A stretch of 37,284 bases of DNA, from contig DRHS01000036.1 in NCBI GenBank assembly GCA_011053095.1, positions 1 through 37,284 of the forward strand, read 5' to 3'. Under the pieces are notes generated by a model that did no database searches, had not been told where the DNA came from, and saw only the letters and a list, made by a program, of their open reading frames with translations. How positions within the stretch are numbered: the first letter of the stretch is position 1; each line of letters starts with the position of its first letter. Shown one piece after another: positions 15,947 to 24,259 of this stretch. The position numbers were made by a program, and so were the translations under genes. Source of the DNA: Bacteroides sp. GTDB lineage: Bacteria; Bacteroidota; Bacteroidia; Bacteroidales; SM23-62.

Positions 15947-18900
15947 ATGCTTATGAAAAGTTACTTTGACTTTAAGAAATGGGCCAGGAGAGTTCTCCTT
16001 GTCGCATTTCTATTTAATCTGACGTTCCTAGTGGTTCTGGCCCAGGTTACAGTGACAGGTACTGTGACAATGGAGTCAGGTGAGACCGTTCCGGGAACGA
16101 CTATCCAGGAAAAAGGGACCACGAATGGTACCATTACCAATGTGGATGGAAATTATTCCATCACAGTAGCCGGTGGTGAATCAGTTCTGGTTTACTCGTT
16201 TGTTGGATACGAGACTCAGGAAATTGTTGTTGGTAACCAGACGGTTATCAATACTGCACTGGCTGTAAGCCTTACTGCAATTGAAGAGATTGTGGTAACA
16301 GGTTACGGTAGCCAGTCCAGGGCAACAATCACCACTTCCATTGAAACCGTCGCTGGAGAGGATCTCCAGAATGTACCAGCCGGAGGGCATGCTGTAAATG
16401 CTCTTGTTGGTAAAGTACCGGGAGTTATTGTCCTGCAGAAGGATGGACGTTCGGGTTCTGCCCCTGCCATTCAGATAAGGGGTGGTACGACGCCCGGGTT
16501 TGGTGGAGATTCTCCCCTGTATATCGTGAATGGATTCATCCAGGATGACCTGGGCGGTCTTGACATGAATGATATTGAGGAGTTCACTATCCTAAAAGAT
16601 GCTGCTGCTGCTGCCATTTATGGAGCTCAGGCTGCCAATGGTGTTATCATCGTAAAAACACGCACCGGAAGGGTAGGACAAATGAGCGTTCAATTTAAGT
16701 ATGCACATGAATGGCAGAGTATTGAAAGGTACAGGCAACCTGTGATGACCCCGGAAGAGGAAATGTATTATGCTAGAATTGGATACCTGAATTATGAGCG
16801 GAGTACAGGATATCAATTCATCTCGGGTAGATCACAGTGGTGGTCAGCAGTTCAGCCATATGATCCTTCTCAGGCAGGTTATGTACTGGACAACGCCTCA
16901 CAGCTACACTGGTATGATGATGTAATTGCATTTAATGGTTCTCTGCCGGCTGGATGGCACAAGACAGTCGATCCTGTAACCGGAAGGCAGATGGCATTTC
17001 CTGTTAATGATTGGCAGGATGCTACCCTTACGGATGGAAGCGCCGATAATTACTTCCTGAATTTCAACGGGGGCAGTGAAAAGGCAACTTACAATGTATC
17101 CCTTGGTTTCTATGATGTACAGGGTGTTGGTGTATTTAATGATTACAAAAGATATTATATGAGTGCAAACACTGATTTTAAAATGTCTGACAAAGTAAAA
17201 TCAGGATTTACCTTTGGTTATACACTTGAAGATGAAAACAGGGGTGAAGGAAACCAATGGTATCAGAGAAGCGGAAGGCAGTCCATTACCACAAGGTTAT
17301 TTAAGGAAGATGGCAGCCCGGCACCTAACTTCAAAAATAGCGGGAAATACAATCCTGCATATTATGAATCACACCTCATACGAGAAAGGGTAAATTCAGA
17401 TCTGAGAATAGGTACATTTATGGAATGGGAAATTATACCGGGCCTGACATTCAAACCAATGATTTCTGCCAGGCACCTTGGATCTAATTATGCATCAATG
17501 ATATATGAGAATGAGATAAGCGGTGCAAAGCGCGATCAGTCTGCCTGGTCCACAAGTGCACTTCAGACCCAGATTGATGCACTTTTAATATATGACAAGC
17601 AATTCGGGGATCATTCCCTGAATCTACTGGCTGGATCATCCTTCAGAGATACACGTGATTATGAAGTGGCAGGTTCCACTTTCGGTTCAGCATCGGATTT
17701 AGTTCCGGTTCTGCAACCAACAACACCCCAGGAAAACAGTACGGTTAGTTCCGAGTATGTCGCTACTGCCATCCAAAGCTGGTTCGGACAGGTATCTTAC
17801 GACTATAAGAAAAGGTATCTGCTGAATGCAACATTGAGGGCAGACGGAAACTATAAGTTTACGGATGAAAACAAATGGGGGATTTTCCCCGGAATATCAG
17901 CCGGCTGGAACATTCACCAGGAAGATTTCTGGAGCAGCATGGGAGCAAGCTGGTTTACAAAAGCCAAGATTAAGGCTGCCTATGGTGAAGCCGGTCAATC
18001 AAAGAACCTGAGTATTTATGACACCCAGGGTCGCTATGCAACAACCAGTTATGCAGGCACCACCGGAGTTCTTCAGTCCAACCTGCAAAACCCAGAACTG
18101 AAATGGGAAACAACCCGGGAATGGGGATTTGGAATGGATCTTGGCTTTCTGAACAACAGGCTTGGTTTAATATTCGACTATTATGATAAAGCCTCCATTG
18201 ACAGATTGTTCCTGGAACCACTTCCTTCCTTTACAGGTTATACAGGTATCAGGACCAATGTCGGAACATTTGGCAGTTCGGGTATTGAACTCAGTGTTAA
18301 TGCCAATATCGTAAGAAGCGGAGACTGGAACTGGAATGTATCTGCGTTTGCCGATCTTCTTTTAAGTCAGGAAACAATTAAATTACCTGACAACGGCACC
18401 GAGGCAAACCGAATTGGTGGAACTTTTGTTACCAACCCGGATAATCCCACAGGAGATCCCATACTTGTTGGCGGCCTGGCTGAAGGAGAGCGTTCAGGAG
18501 CTATATATGGCTATGTAAATGAAGGTATAATCCAAAACTGGGATGAGGCTGATGCATACAATGCAACACATTATGATGAGCTTATGGCCGGTTCAGCAAA
18601 CCACAGGCAATTTAAAAAGCCAGGTGATCATATGTGGGCTGACTTGAACGGCGATGGAAGGCTTAATTCTTATGATCGTGAATTTAAGGGTTACCAAACC
18701 CACAATAAAAGATTTGGTTTTACAAATACGCTGAATTGGACTCCCGGATTTGGAAAATTCCTGTTCTCATTTACCCTGGAAGCAATGACGGGGCACATGG
18801 TTGAAGACTGGATGGGTATGAGGATGATGGCTCAGGCACAGGGAGGTGACAGGCCAGGTCTGTATAACAGAAGTTCATGGCTTGAAGAAGGAGATAATGG

Positions 18901-19204
18901 TTTTGCACGTTATACCTGGGCAAACAACCATACGGGCTGGAACTATGGGAGAACAACTGAACCATTCCTGCAGAAAGCAGATTATTTAGCACTGAGACAT
19001 ATAGAGCTTAAATATACTGTCCCACAGGCCTGGGCTAACAAAATCAGACTTCAGGAACTGAGTACATTCGTCACAGGCTACAATGTAGGATTCTTAACCA
19101 ATTATAAAGGTATGGATCCAGCTGAGGTAGATGGTTCGGACAATATAAGCAGAGTACCACCGGCCCCGCTGACTATCAGTTTTGGGATAGATCTTAAATT
19201 TTAA
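15947..19204 (+). CDS. SusC/RagA-type TonB-dependent outer-membrane transporter
   Basis: This 1085-aa protein forms the outer-membrane channel that imports glycan oligomers with its SusD partner, using TonB energy. A signal peptide ends around LVVLAQ (about residue 31). A carboxypeptidase-regulatory-like domain follows (about 33-105: VTGTVTMESGETVPGTTI, DGNYSI, YSFVGYETQEI). The TonB-dependent plug is at about 115-235, with the SusC-typical VNALVGKVPGVIV, IQIRGG and ILKDAAAAAIYGAQAANGVIIVKT. The rest is a 22-strand barrel ending in the aromatic SFGIDLKF signature. ATG 15953 is an alternative start two residues in. It begins the operon with susD 11 bp downstream and is presumably controlled by the hybrid regulator upstream. 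Substrate cannot be deduced from the receptor itself. Confidence 0.96.
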   Translation: MLMKSYFDFKKWARRVLLVAFLFNLTFLVVLAQVTVTGTVTMESGETVPGTTIQEKGTTNGTITNVDGNYSITVAGGESVLVYSFVGYETQEIVVGNQTVINTALAVSLTAIEEIVVTGYGSQSRATITTSIETVAGEDLQNVPAGGHAVNALVGKVPGVIVLQKDGRSGSAPAIQIRGGTTPGFGGDSPLYIVNGFIQDDLGGLDMNDIEEFTILKDAAAAAIYGAQAANGVIIVKTRTGRVGQMSVQFKYAHEWQSIERYRQPVMTPEEEMYYARIGYLNYERSTGYQFISGRSQWWSAVQPYDPSQAGYVLDNASQLHWYDDVIAFNGSLPAGWHKTVDPVTGRQMAFPVNDWQDATLTDGSADNYFLNFNGGSEKATYNVSLGFYDVQGVGVFNDYKRYYMSANTDFKMSDKVKSGFTFGYTLEDENRGEGNQWYQRSGRQSITTRLFKEDGSPAPNFKNSGKYNPAYYESHLIRERVNSDLRIGTFMEWEIIPGLTFKPMISARHLGSNYASMIYENEISGAKRDQSAWSTSALQTQIDALLIYDKQFGDHSLNLLAGSSFRDTRDYEVAGSTFGSASDLVPVLQPTTPQENSTVSSEYVATAIQSWFGQVSYDYKKRYLLNATLRADGNYKFTDENKWGIFPGISAGWNIHQEDFWSSMGASWFTKAKIKAAYGEAGQSKNLSIYDTQGRYATTSYAGTTGVLQSNLQNPELKWETTREWGFGMDLGFLNNRLGLIFDYYDKASIDRLFLEPLPSFTGYTGIRTNVGTFGSSGIELSVNANIVRSGDWNWNVSAFADLLLSQETIKLPDNGTEANRIGGTFVTNPDNPTGDPILVGGLAEGERSGAIYGYVNEGIIQNWDEADAYNATHYDELMAGSANHRQFKKPGDHMWADLNGDGRLNSYDREFKGYQTHNKRFGFTNTLNWTPGFGKFLFSFTLEAMTGHMVEDWMGMRMMAQAQGGDRPGLYNRSSWLEEGDNGFARYTWANNHTGWNYGRTTEPFLQKADYLALRHIELKYTVPQAWANKIRLQELSTFVTGYNVGFLTNYKGMDPAEVDGSDNISRVPPAPLTISFGIDLKF

Positions 19205-19215
19205 ATCAGAACAAC

Positions 19216-20790
19216 ATGAAAAACATACTTAATATATTTATACCAATTGTTCTGAGCTCCTTACTTTTTGTAGGGTGCGAAGACCACCTCAAGGTTGATA
19301 CCTACAATGATATCACCGGAGGAAGTTTCTGGCAGTCGCCAGGAGACGCACAAACTTATGTAATTGGAATTCAGGCCGATGTGGCTGCTACATATTTATC
19401 GCAAAGCGGTTATATGTCTTATGTTGATGGAAGGACCGATATGTTAAGACCGGGAGGTTTAGGACCCCGGTTTACAAATCCTCCGGAACTGCATACACAA
19501 ACGGCTACACTCGGTGGTGGCAACTGGAGAGGATGGTACGAAACTGTTCACCATTGCAATTTGTTCTTGCAGGAAATTGAGGCAATTACATTTGAGGATG
19601 CAGCCAAAAAAACTGAACTGATAGCAATTGTTCATTTCCTCAGGGCTTTTACCTATTTCGACCTGGTCAGAATATTTGGTGACGTTCCTTTGGTTAAGGA
19701 ACCGACTACAGGTAAACCGGGACTGGATGCCTATTATTCACGTTCTCCAAAGGCAGAAGTTCTTGACTTTGTCAAGACAGATATTGAAGCAGCTATTGCA
19801 GGTTTGCCTAATGGTATTGCAGACAAAAATTTTGTAAGCAAAATTGCGGCATATGCATTGAAGGCGGAAGTTTATATGTGGACAGGGAAAGCCTATACTG
19901 CAAGAGGTTCTGCGGTAACTGCAGATCTTAATACGGCAATCGCAGCCATTGACGCCATTGAAACTTCTAATACAGTATCCTTTAATACAGGTCCATGGGC
20001 TTCTACTTTCACCAGGGAGGCAAACGACAGTCCCGAGTATATCTGGGCACATTACTATGATTATATCGTAGGACCTGTGAGAAATGCACACTGGTTAATC
20101 ACGATACGGATTGATAATGTACCTGATACCATGCAGAACACCTTCCCGATTGCATATACGGATGAGGGACTAAACAGGGTTGAAATCGGAAATACCATGA
20201 ATAATGTATTCAAGGAATTACAGACGGTTAACCCCCATGTTGATCCTTACAATCAGTATGATCAGGTAACTATGGACGATTACAGAGACCTGAGGTACAA
20301 CGCCACCATGTTAGACATTTATGGTGACGGCTCACTCAATACCTGTTTTAAATTCCCGGGAATTGGAGTTGATGCGGACAACCGGAGGTACTGGGACAAT
20401 GACATGCCATTGTACAGGTGGACAGATATGCTGCTCTTAAAGGCAGAAGCCCTGAATACCATTGGTGGTCAAACAGCGGCAGTTGTTGCTACCCTTGACA
20501 TGACAAGGGCTAGAGGAGACATAGCCCCTTATGCAGGAGCAACGGACCAAGCCACACTTGAGGATGAGATCATAAAGGAGAGAATGAGGGAATTATGTGC
20601 TGAGAACAAACACTACTGGGATCTTATCCGGGCTCATAAAGTAGCTCAGTATGTCCCCCGCTTCATGACAAACAGAGGTGATGATTCAACCAATCCGGCT
20701 GTATGGGATTTTTATTATTGGCCGGTCGCGGAAAGTGTACTTATTCAGAATGGAAATCTCACACAATCACCCGGATATACAGTTAAATAA
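19216..20790 (+). CDS. SusD/RagB-type glycan-binding lipoprotein
   Basis: This 524-aa surface lipoprotein pairs with the preceding SusC as the hinged lid that captures oligosaccharides. The signal peptide ends in the lipobox LLFVGC (C21). The mature N-terminus has the family pattern of an aspartate-rich start followed by FWQSPGDAQ. TPR-type helices follow, with the SusD blocks AIVHFLRAFTYFDLVRIFGDVPLV (read in two parts, about 138-160) and YALKAEVYMWTGK. The C-terminal block WTDMLLLKAEALN and the IKERMRELCAENKHYWDLIR segment are standard for RagB/SusD proteins. It is co-transcribed with susC (11-bp gap) and followed by a small lipoprotein gene 15 bp later. Confidence 0.95.
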   Translation: MKNILNIFIPIVLSSLLFVGCEDHLKVDTYNDITGGSFWQSPGDAQTYVIGIQADVAATYLSQSGYMSYVDGRTDMLRPGGLGPRFTNPPELHTQTATLGGGNWRGWYETVHHCNLFLQEIEAITFEDAAKKTELIAIVHFLRAFTYFDLVRIFGDVPLVKEPTTGKPGLDAYYSRSPKAEVLDFVKTDIEAAIAGLPNGIADKNFVSKIAAYALKAEVYMWTGKAYTARGSAVTADLNTAIAAIDAIETSNTVSFNTGPWASTFTREANDSPEYIWAHYYDYIVGPVRNAHWLITIRIDNVPDTMQNTFPIAYTDEGLNRVEIGNTMNNVFKELQTVNPHVDPYNQYDQVTMDDYRDLRYNATMLDIYGDGSLNTCFKFPGIGVDADNRRYWDNDMPLYRWTDMLLLKAEALNTIGGQTAAVVATLDMTRARGDIAPYAGATDQATLEDEIIKERMRELCAENKHYWDLIRAHKVAQYVPRFMTNRGDDSTNPAVWDFYYWPVAESVLIQNGNLTQSPGYTVK

Positions 20791-20805
20791 TTTTTAAAAT
20801 ATACT

Positions 20806-21192
20806 ATGATGAATAAAATTATATTAGCCTTATTTTCGATTGTAATCCTTTCATCTGTTGCATGCGACAGTGACTATCAACTCGATGATATTGCATCACA
20901 AAGTGATGCCAGAGTACTTATGGCATCAATAGATGTCCGGGATGTACCCTATGATTCACAAAGGACGTTTTATGACCATTCCGCAAAGGCAATCAGGATA
21001 GATATCCTGCCTGGAATGGACTGGACCACCTTTACGGTATTTGTAACTCCTACTCTCTATTCGACGATGACTCCTTATGGAGGATTTGAACAGGACTGGA
21101 GTTCCGGATCAAAATCCTATACGGTAACCTCCGGAGACGGTTCTGTTTCCAATACATACACGGTAAATATCGTAGAAGTTACAGCGTTTTAG
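20806..21192 (+). CDS. Small surface lipoprotein of the susCD operon
   Basis: This 128-aa protein has a lipoprotein signal ending in SSVACDSD (C20). The remainder is a predicted all-beta domain; the sequence DARVLMASIDVRDVPYDSQ and the closing VSNTYTVNIVEVTAF have the alternating pattern of a single immunoglobulin-like module such as those found in DUF5018-type Bacteroidota lipoproteins, though I cannot confirm the family. It follows susD by 15 bp and is the last gene before a strong terminator. Position suggests an accessory surface glycan-binding protein (SusE/F-like role); no catalytic motif is visible. Confidence 0.7.
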   Translation: MMNKIILALFSIVILSSVACDSDYQLDDIASQSDARVLMASIDVRDVPYDSQRTFYDHSAKAIRIDILPGMDWTTFTVFVTPTLYSTMTPYGGFEQDWSSGSKSYTVTSGDGSVSNTYTVNIVEVTAF

Positions 21193-21230
21193 GGCGAATC
21201 CGTAGCTTCTTAATAAAACTCTAGTTTTAA

Positions 21231-21265
21231 AACAGGAGGGTACGCAAGTACTCTCCTGTTTTTCT
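21231..21265 (+). terminator. Rho-independent terminator of the susCD operon
   Basis: A 13-bp stem (AACAGGAGGGTAC paired with GTACTCTCCTGTT, one G-U pair) closes a GCAA tetraloop at 21244-21247 and runs into a T tract (21259-21263). It lies 39 bp after the lipoprotein stop and 33 bp before the next start, so the dioxygenase gene needs its own promoter or read-through. Confidence 0.88.
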
Positions 21266-21297
21266 ATACAACAAATAGGTAATTCTACAATCAAGCG

Positions 21298-22047
21298 ATG
21301 AATCCAACAGAGATTAAAAAATTCTACGACGAAAAGGGATATGTAGCAATAAATGGTTTTCTTTCAAAAGACCAGGTTGAAGAGTTAACTTCTCAAACCG
21401 ACAGGTTTATAAAAGAAGTTATACCCGCTATCCCGGCTGAGGAAGTTTATTATGAGAATAAGTTGGATCAGTCTACTTTGAAACAGATTCAGCATATGCA
21501 TGATTTTGATCCCTGGTTTAACAATCTGGCCAATTCGAAGGAAGTCATGGGATTGGCTGAACTATTGCTCGGAGGCAAGGCAGTACTGAAGAACACTCAG
21601 TATTTCAATAAAATCCCTTACCAGGGAAAAGAAACACCGGCCCACCAGGATGGCTATTATTTCATGATTATGCCCCAGGTGGCCCTCACCATGTGGCTTT
21701 CCCTGGGAGATGCCGATGCCGAAAACGGGGCAGTCTGCTATATACCCGGATCTCATAAAAAAGGTATGCGTGAACATGGAAAAACCGCATTGCTGGGATT
21801 TTCCCAGGGCGTGACCGACTGGTCCGATGAAGACTCAGAAGCAGAAGTACAGATGAAAGCCGGGGCAGGTGATATCCTGGTCCACCATAGTCTGACCATT
21901 CACAGGGCCAATTCAAATAACAGCAACCGGGACAGGCGGGCCATAGGGTTTATTTTTTACGGCAGCGATGTTGTTATCGATGAAAAGGCACATGCAGAGT
22001 ACAAGAAAAAATTAGATACTGATCTTAGCAAGCAGGGTAAAATTTAA
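21298..22047 (+). CDS. Phytanoyl-CoA dioxygenase (PhyH) family Fe(II)/2-oxoglutarate enzyme
   Basis: This 249-aa cytoplasmic protein opens with the PhyH pattern KKFYDEKGYVAINGFLSKDQ. The Fe(II)-binding facial triad is visible as H-Q-D (PAHQDGYYF, about residues 119-127) and a distal histidine in ILVHHSLTIHRA (about 197-208), followed by the 2-oxoglutarate-binding arginine in RRAIGFIF. The middle block LSLGDADAENGAVCYIPGSHKKG is family-typical. Members hydroxylate diverse small molecules; the substrate is unknown here. It sits downstream of the susCD terminator and upstream of a decayed hydrolase and a sialidase, so a role in processing a glycan-derived or sialic-acid-like compound is only a guess. 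No signal peptide is seen. Confidence 0.88.
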   Translation: MNPTEIKKFYDEKGYVAINGFLSKDQVEELTSQTDRFIKEVIPAIPAEEVYYENKLDQSTLKQIQHMHDFDPWFNNLANSKEVMGLAELLLGGKAVLKNTQYFNKIPYQGKETPAHQDGYYFMIMPQVALTMWLSLGDADAENGAVCYIPGSHKKGMREHGKTALLGFSQGVTDWSDEDSEAEVQMKAGAGDILVHHSLTIHRANSNNSNRDRRAIGFIFYGSDVVIDEKAHAEYKKKLDTDLSKQGKI

Positions 22048-22052
22048 TCGGT

Positions 22053-22413
22053 ATGGAATACAAGAGAATGGAGTCTGAAGGTCCCATCAATAAGGCTCCC
22101 TGGCCAGCCATCCCAGATTGAAAGATTTACCGGGGATAACCCGAACAATTCCCTGAACGCTATGCATTGTCAGATCCGCTTAAATTGAGAGATTCAAGGA
22201 TCCCTCTGACCATCATTTGGTAGTGAAGATGCAGATGTGCCTGTGGTTCAGGCACAGGCCTTTTTTAATAAATATAAGGGAGATATTATCCGGTACATGG
22301 AACTATCCCCATGTGACCATTTCGGAATGCTTCCATTGGATAATAAGGTTCTGGAACATTGGGAAACTTTAATCAATGTCCTTGACCAGGAACTAAAACT
22401 CCTTTTTAAATAG
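22053..22413 (+). pseudogene. Decayed alpha/beta-hydrolase (esterase-like), C-terminal fragment
   Basis: From ATG 22053 one frame reads on through stops at 22119-22121 (TGA) and 22137-22139 (TAA) to give PEQFPERYALSDPLKL and RDSRIPLTIIW, and is then closed by TAG-TGA at 22221. A shift of one base at about 22219 continues the protein as GSEDADVPVVQAQAFFNKYK and SPCDHFGMLPLDNKV to TAG 22411-22413. Together these match the C-terminal half of BD-FAE/kynurenine-formamidase-like hydrolases: PERYxxxSP, then a HGxxDxxVP-type loop with the acid residue, then the DHF catalytic histidine. The nucleophile half is missing. With two stops, a frameshift and a truncation it cannot be functional as read. Confidence 0.72.
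22239..22266 (+). terminator. Possible intrinsic terminator after the PhyH gene
   Basis: GCCTGTG (22239-22245) pairs with CACAGGC (22253-22259) across a 7-nt loop, followed by C and six T residues (22261-22266). An alternative hairpin, GTGCCTG with CAGGCAC, overlaps it. It lies within the decayed hydrolase reading frame about 190 bp after the PhyH stop, so it may be fortuitous. Confidence 0.45.
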
Positions 22414-22422
22414 ATTTATGCA

Positions 22423-23580
22423 ATGAAAAAGAATAAAAAAAATTCAAAAATTATTTCAGTATGTATTCTTTTGCTGATCAGTAGTTGTACGGGTACCCTG
22501 CAGGAAGACAAGACTACGAAAGAACTATTTTCAGCGGGATTAGCCGATGTGGTCGAATACCGTATACCATCCCTGATATGCACCCCGTCGGGTACTTTGA
22601 TAGCAATGGTTGATGCGCGGGTTGACAGGAAGGGAGACATTCCCAACAATGTTGACCTGGCCATTCGTCGTTCAGAGGATGGGGGGGAAACATGGGGTGA
22701 GGTACAGATCATTGTTGATTACGGACAGCCTGAGGGTTATGATATTCCCTGGGGAGCAGCAGATGCAGCCATGGTTTACGACACTGAAACATCTACTCTC
22801 TGGGCGCTGTATACTATGGGACAGGGAGTAGGTATCGCACAATCCCAACCTGGTCTGGATGGACTTACATGCCAGATCCATTCCATTTATTCAAAAGATG
22901 AGGGCAAAACCTGGTCTGAACCTATCGATATATCCCCCGATTGTAAAGCGCTTAACATGAAATTCTTTGGTACGGCGCCGGGTGTGGGAATACAGACAGG
23001 TGACGGAAGCCTGGTATTCTGTATCTATACAACGCAGGACAGCACCAATATAATGACCGCATCTCTTATTGTCAGTAATGATCATGGCAAATCCTGGGAG
23101 AGAACCAATGCCTGGGGCGATGGAATTACATCTGTTACTGAAACACAGATAGTGGAACTGCCTGGGGGCACCTGGATAGTCAACTCAAGAAACCATTATG
23201 GGATCCAGCGCAGGCTTATCTCGACCAGCAATGACCGGGGCTCTACATGGTCAGCGATCAGCCATGACGAGGAACTGCCCTGTCCCACCTGCATGGCCAG
23301 CCTTATTTCAATTCCACACCCAGATAAGGAAGGAGAACAATTATTGATATTCGCAAATCCAGCAAGTGAGCAGGGCAGGAAAAACGGAACGGTCCGTGTC
23401 AGCGATGACTACGGCCAATCCTGGAAATGGTCAAAACTGGTGGAACCGGATCAGTATGCCTACTCATGCCTTACACAACTGAAAAATGGTAGTATCGGCC
23501 TCTTTTATGAAGCCGGTGAGAGTAAACTCTTCTACCAGAATCTGACCCTGGATTACCTGACAGACGGAATAATTAAATAG
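22423..23580 (+). CDS. GH33-type exo-alpha-sialidase lipoprotein
   Basis: This 385-aa six-bladed propeller enzyme has a lipoprotein signal ending LLLISSC (C22), predicting outer-membrane attachment. The first catalytic arginine is in EYRIPSL (R47). Five Asp boxes are present at 84-91 (SEDGGETW), 157-164 (SKDEGKTW), 218-225 (SNDHGKSW), 269-276 (SNDRGSTW) and 327-334 (SDDYGQSW). The putative acid/base aspartate lies in VDARVDRKGD (64-72), a glutamate in TETQIVELPGG (239-249), a further arginine at R325, and the tyrosine nucleophile in GLFYEAGE (Y362). The family cleaves terminal sialic acids, Kdn or similar nonulosonates. No sialic-acid catabolism gene lies in the window, so the released sugar may be used elsewhere or only removed to expose the glycan. 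Confidence 0.87.
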   Translation: MKKNKKNSKIISVCILLLISSCTGTLQEDKTTKELFSAGLADVVEYRIPSLICTPSGTLIAMVDARVDRKGDIPNNVDLAIRRSEDGGETWGEVQIIVDYGQPEGYDIPWGAADAAMVYDTETSTLWALYTMGQGVGIAQSQPGLDGLTCQIHSIYSKDEGKTWSEPIDISPDCKALNMKFFGTAPGVGIQTGDGSLVFCIYTTQDSTNIMTASLIVSNDHGKSWERTNAWGDGITSVTETQIVELPGGTWIVNSRNHYGIQRRLISTSNDRGSTWSAISHDEELPCPTCMASLISIPHPDKEGEQLLIFANPASEQGRKNGTVRVSDDYGQSWKWSKLVEPDQYAYSCLTQLKNGSIGLFYEAGESKLFYQNLTLDYLTDGIIK

Positions 23581-23592
23581 TGTGAACAAGAA

Positions 23593-23624
23593 TTGGCAGA
23601 TTATAATCTAAATCTGTAATTTTA
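23593..23624 (+). promoter_or_regulatory. Possible promoter of the OmpH-like gene
   Basis: TTG at 23593-23595 and TAATTTTA at 23617-23624 (7 of 8 to TAnnTTTG) are 21 bp apart, close to the usual 19 bp. The spacer holds a perfect 12-bp palindrome, AGATTATAATCT (23598-23609), that could be an operator. The predicted leader is about 40 nt. Confidence 0.32.
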
Positions 23625-23670
23625 GATGCGCGATTAAATACTGTCTGAAGCTCAATTTTAGTCTAATATC

Positions 23671-24183
23671 ATGAAAAACTTAATACTGCTATTTGCCTCA
23701 CTCTTGCTCATGACGTCCTGCACCCAAAATAAATTGGCTTATATTGATGTGGGACTCATCATGAAGGATTATGAAGGGATGAAAGCCTTTGAACAGCATA
23801 TGGAAGATGAAACGGTTCAACTGAGAAAAGAGATCGAGAGTTTAATTGAACCATACCAGCTAAAGGTAGAGGCTTATTATAAAGATGTTGGACAAATGTC
23901 AGAGGACCGGAGGAATGCAGCAGAACTGGCTCTTCAGGAGGAGCAGGCAGCCATAAATGAGCAACAAGATAAATTTATGAAGCAACTTGAGGTTAAGAGA
24001 CTTGAGGGACTGGAGGCTATAAACAATGAAATATCTGATTTCGTAAAGTATTATGCTAAATCCAGGGGCTTACAGATTGTTTTCGGGACTGTTGGGACAG
24101 GAACCGTAATCTATAGTGAAGATAAACTGAATATTTCACAGGATGTATTAAGCGAATTAAATAGATTATACGGGGGAGAATAA
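23671..24183 (+). CDS. OmpH/Skp-like periplasmic chaperone lipoprotein
   Basis: This 170-aa protein has a lipobox (LLLMTSC, C17) and begins its mature part with LAYIDVGLIMKDYEGMKAFE, the OmpH-family opening in which a short beta strand leads into a long helix. Residues 40-125 are charged and heptad-like (KEIESLIEPYQLKVEAYYKD, EEQAAINEQQDKFMKQLEVK), the coiled-coil tentacle of Skp. The end IVFGTVGTGTVIYSEDKLNI matches the family's closing beta segment. Skp-type proteins escort unfolded outer-membrane proteins across the periplasm. Being a lipoprotein is unusual relative to soluble Skp but seen in Bacteroidota. Its place directly before a cluster of huge secreted propellers suggests, but does not prove, a dedicated chaperone. 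Confidence 0.82.
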   Translation: MKNLILLFASLLLMTSCTQNKLAYIDVGLIMKDYEGMKAFEQHMEDETVQLRKEIESLIEPYQLKVEAYYKDVGQMSEDRRNAAELALQEEQAAINEQQDKFMKQLEVKRLEGLEAINNEISDFVKYYAKSRGLQIVFGTVGTGTVIYSEDKLNISQDVLSELNRLYGGE

Positions 24184-24259
24184 GTCCTTAATAAATCCGT
24201 AAAGTTATTCTCACCCAAAGCAAAATTTCTTTATTGTTATTCAACTAAAACCGAAAATC

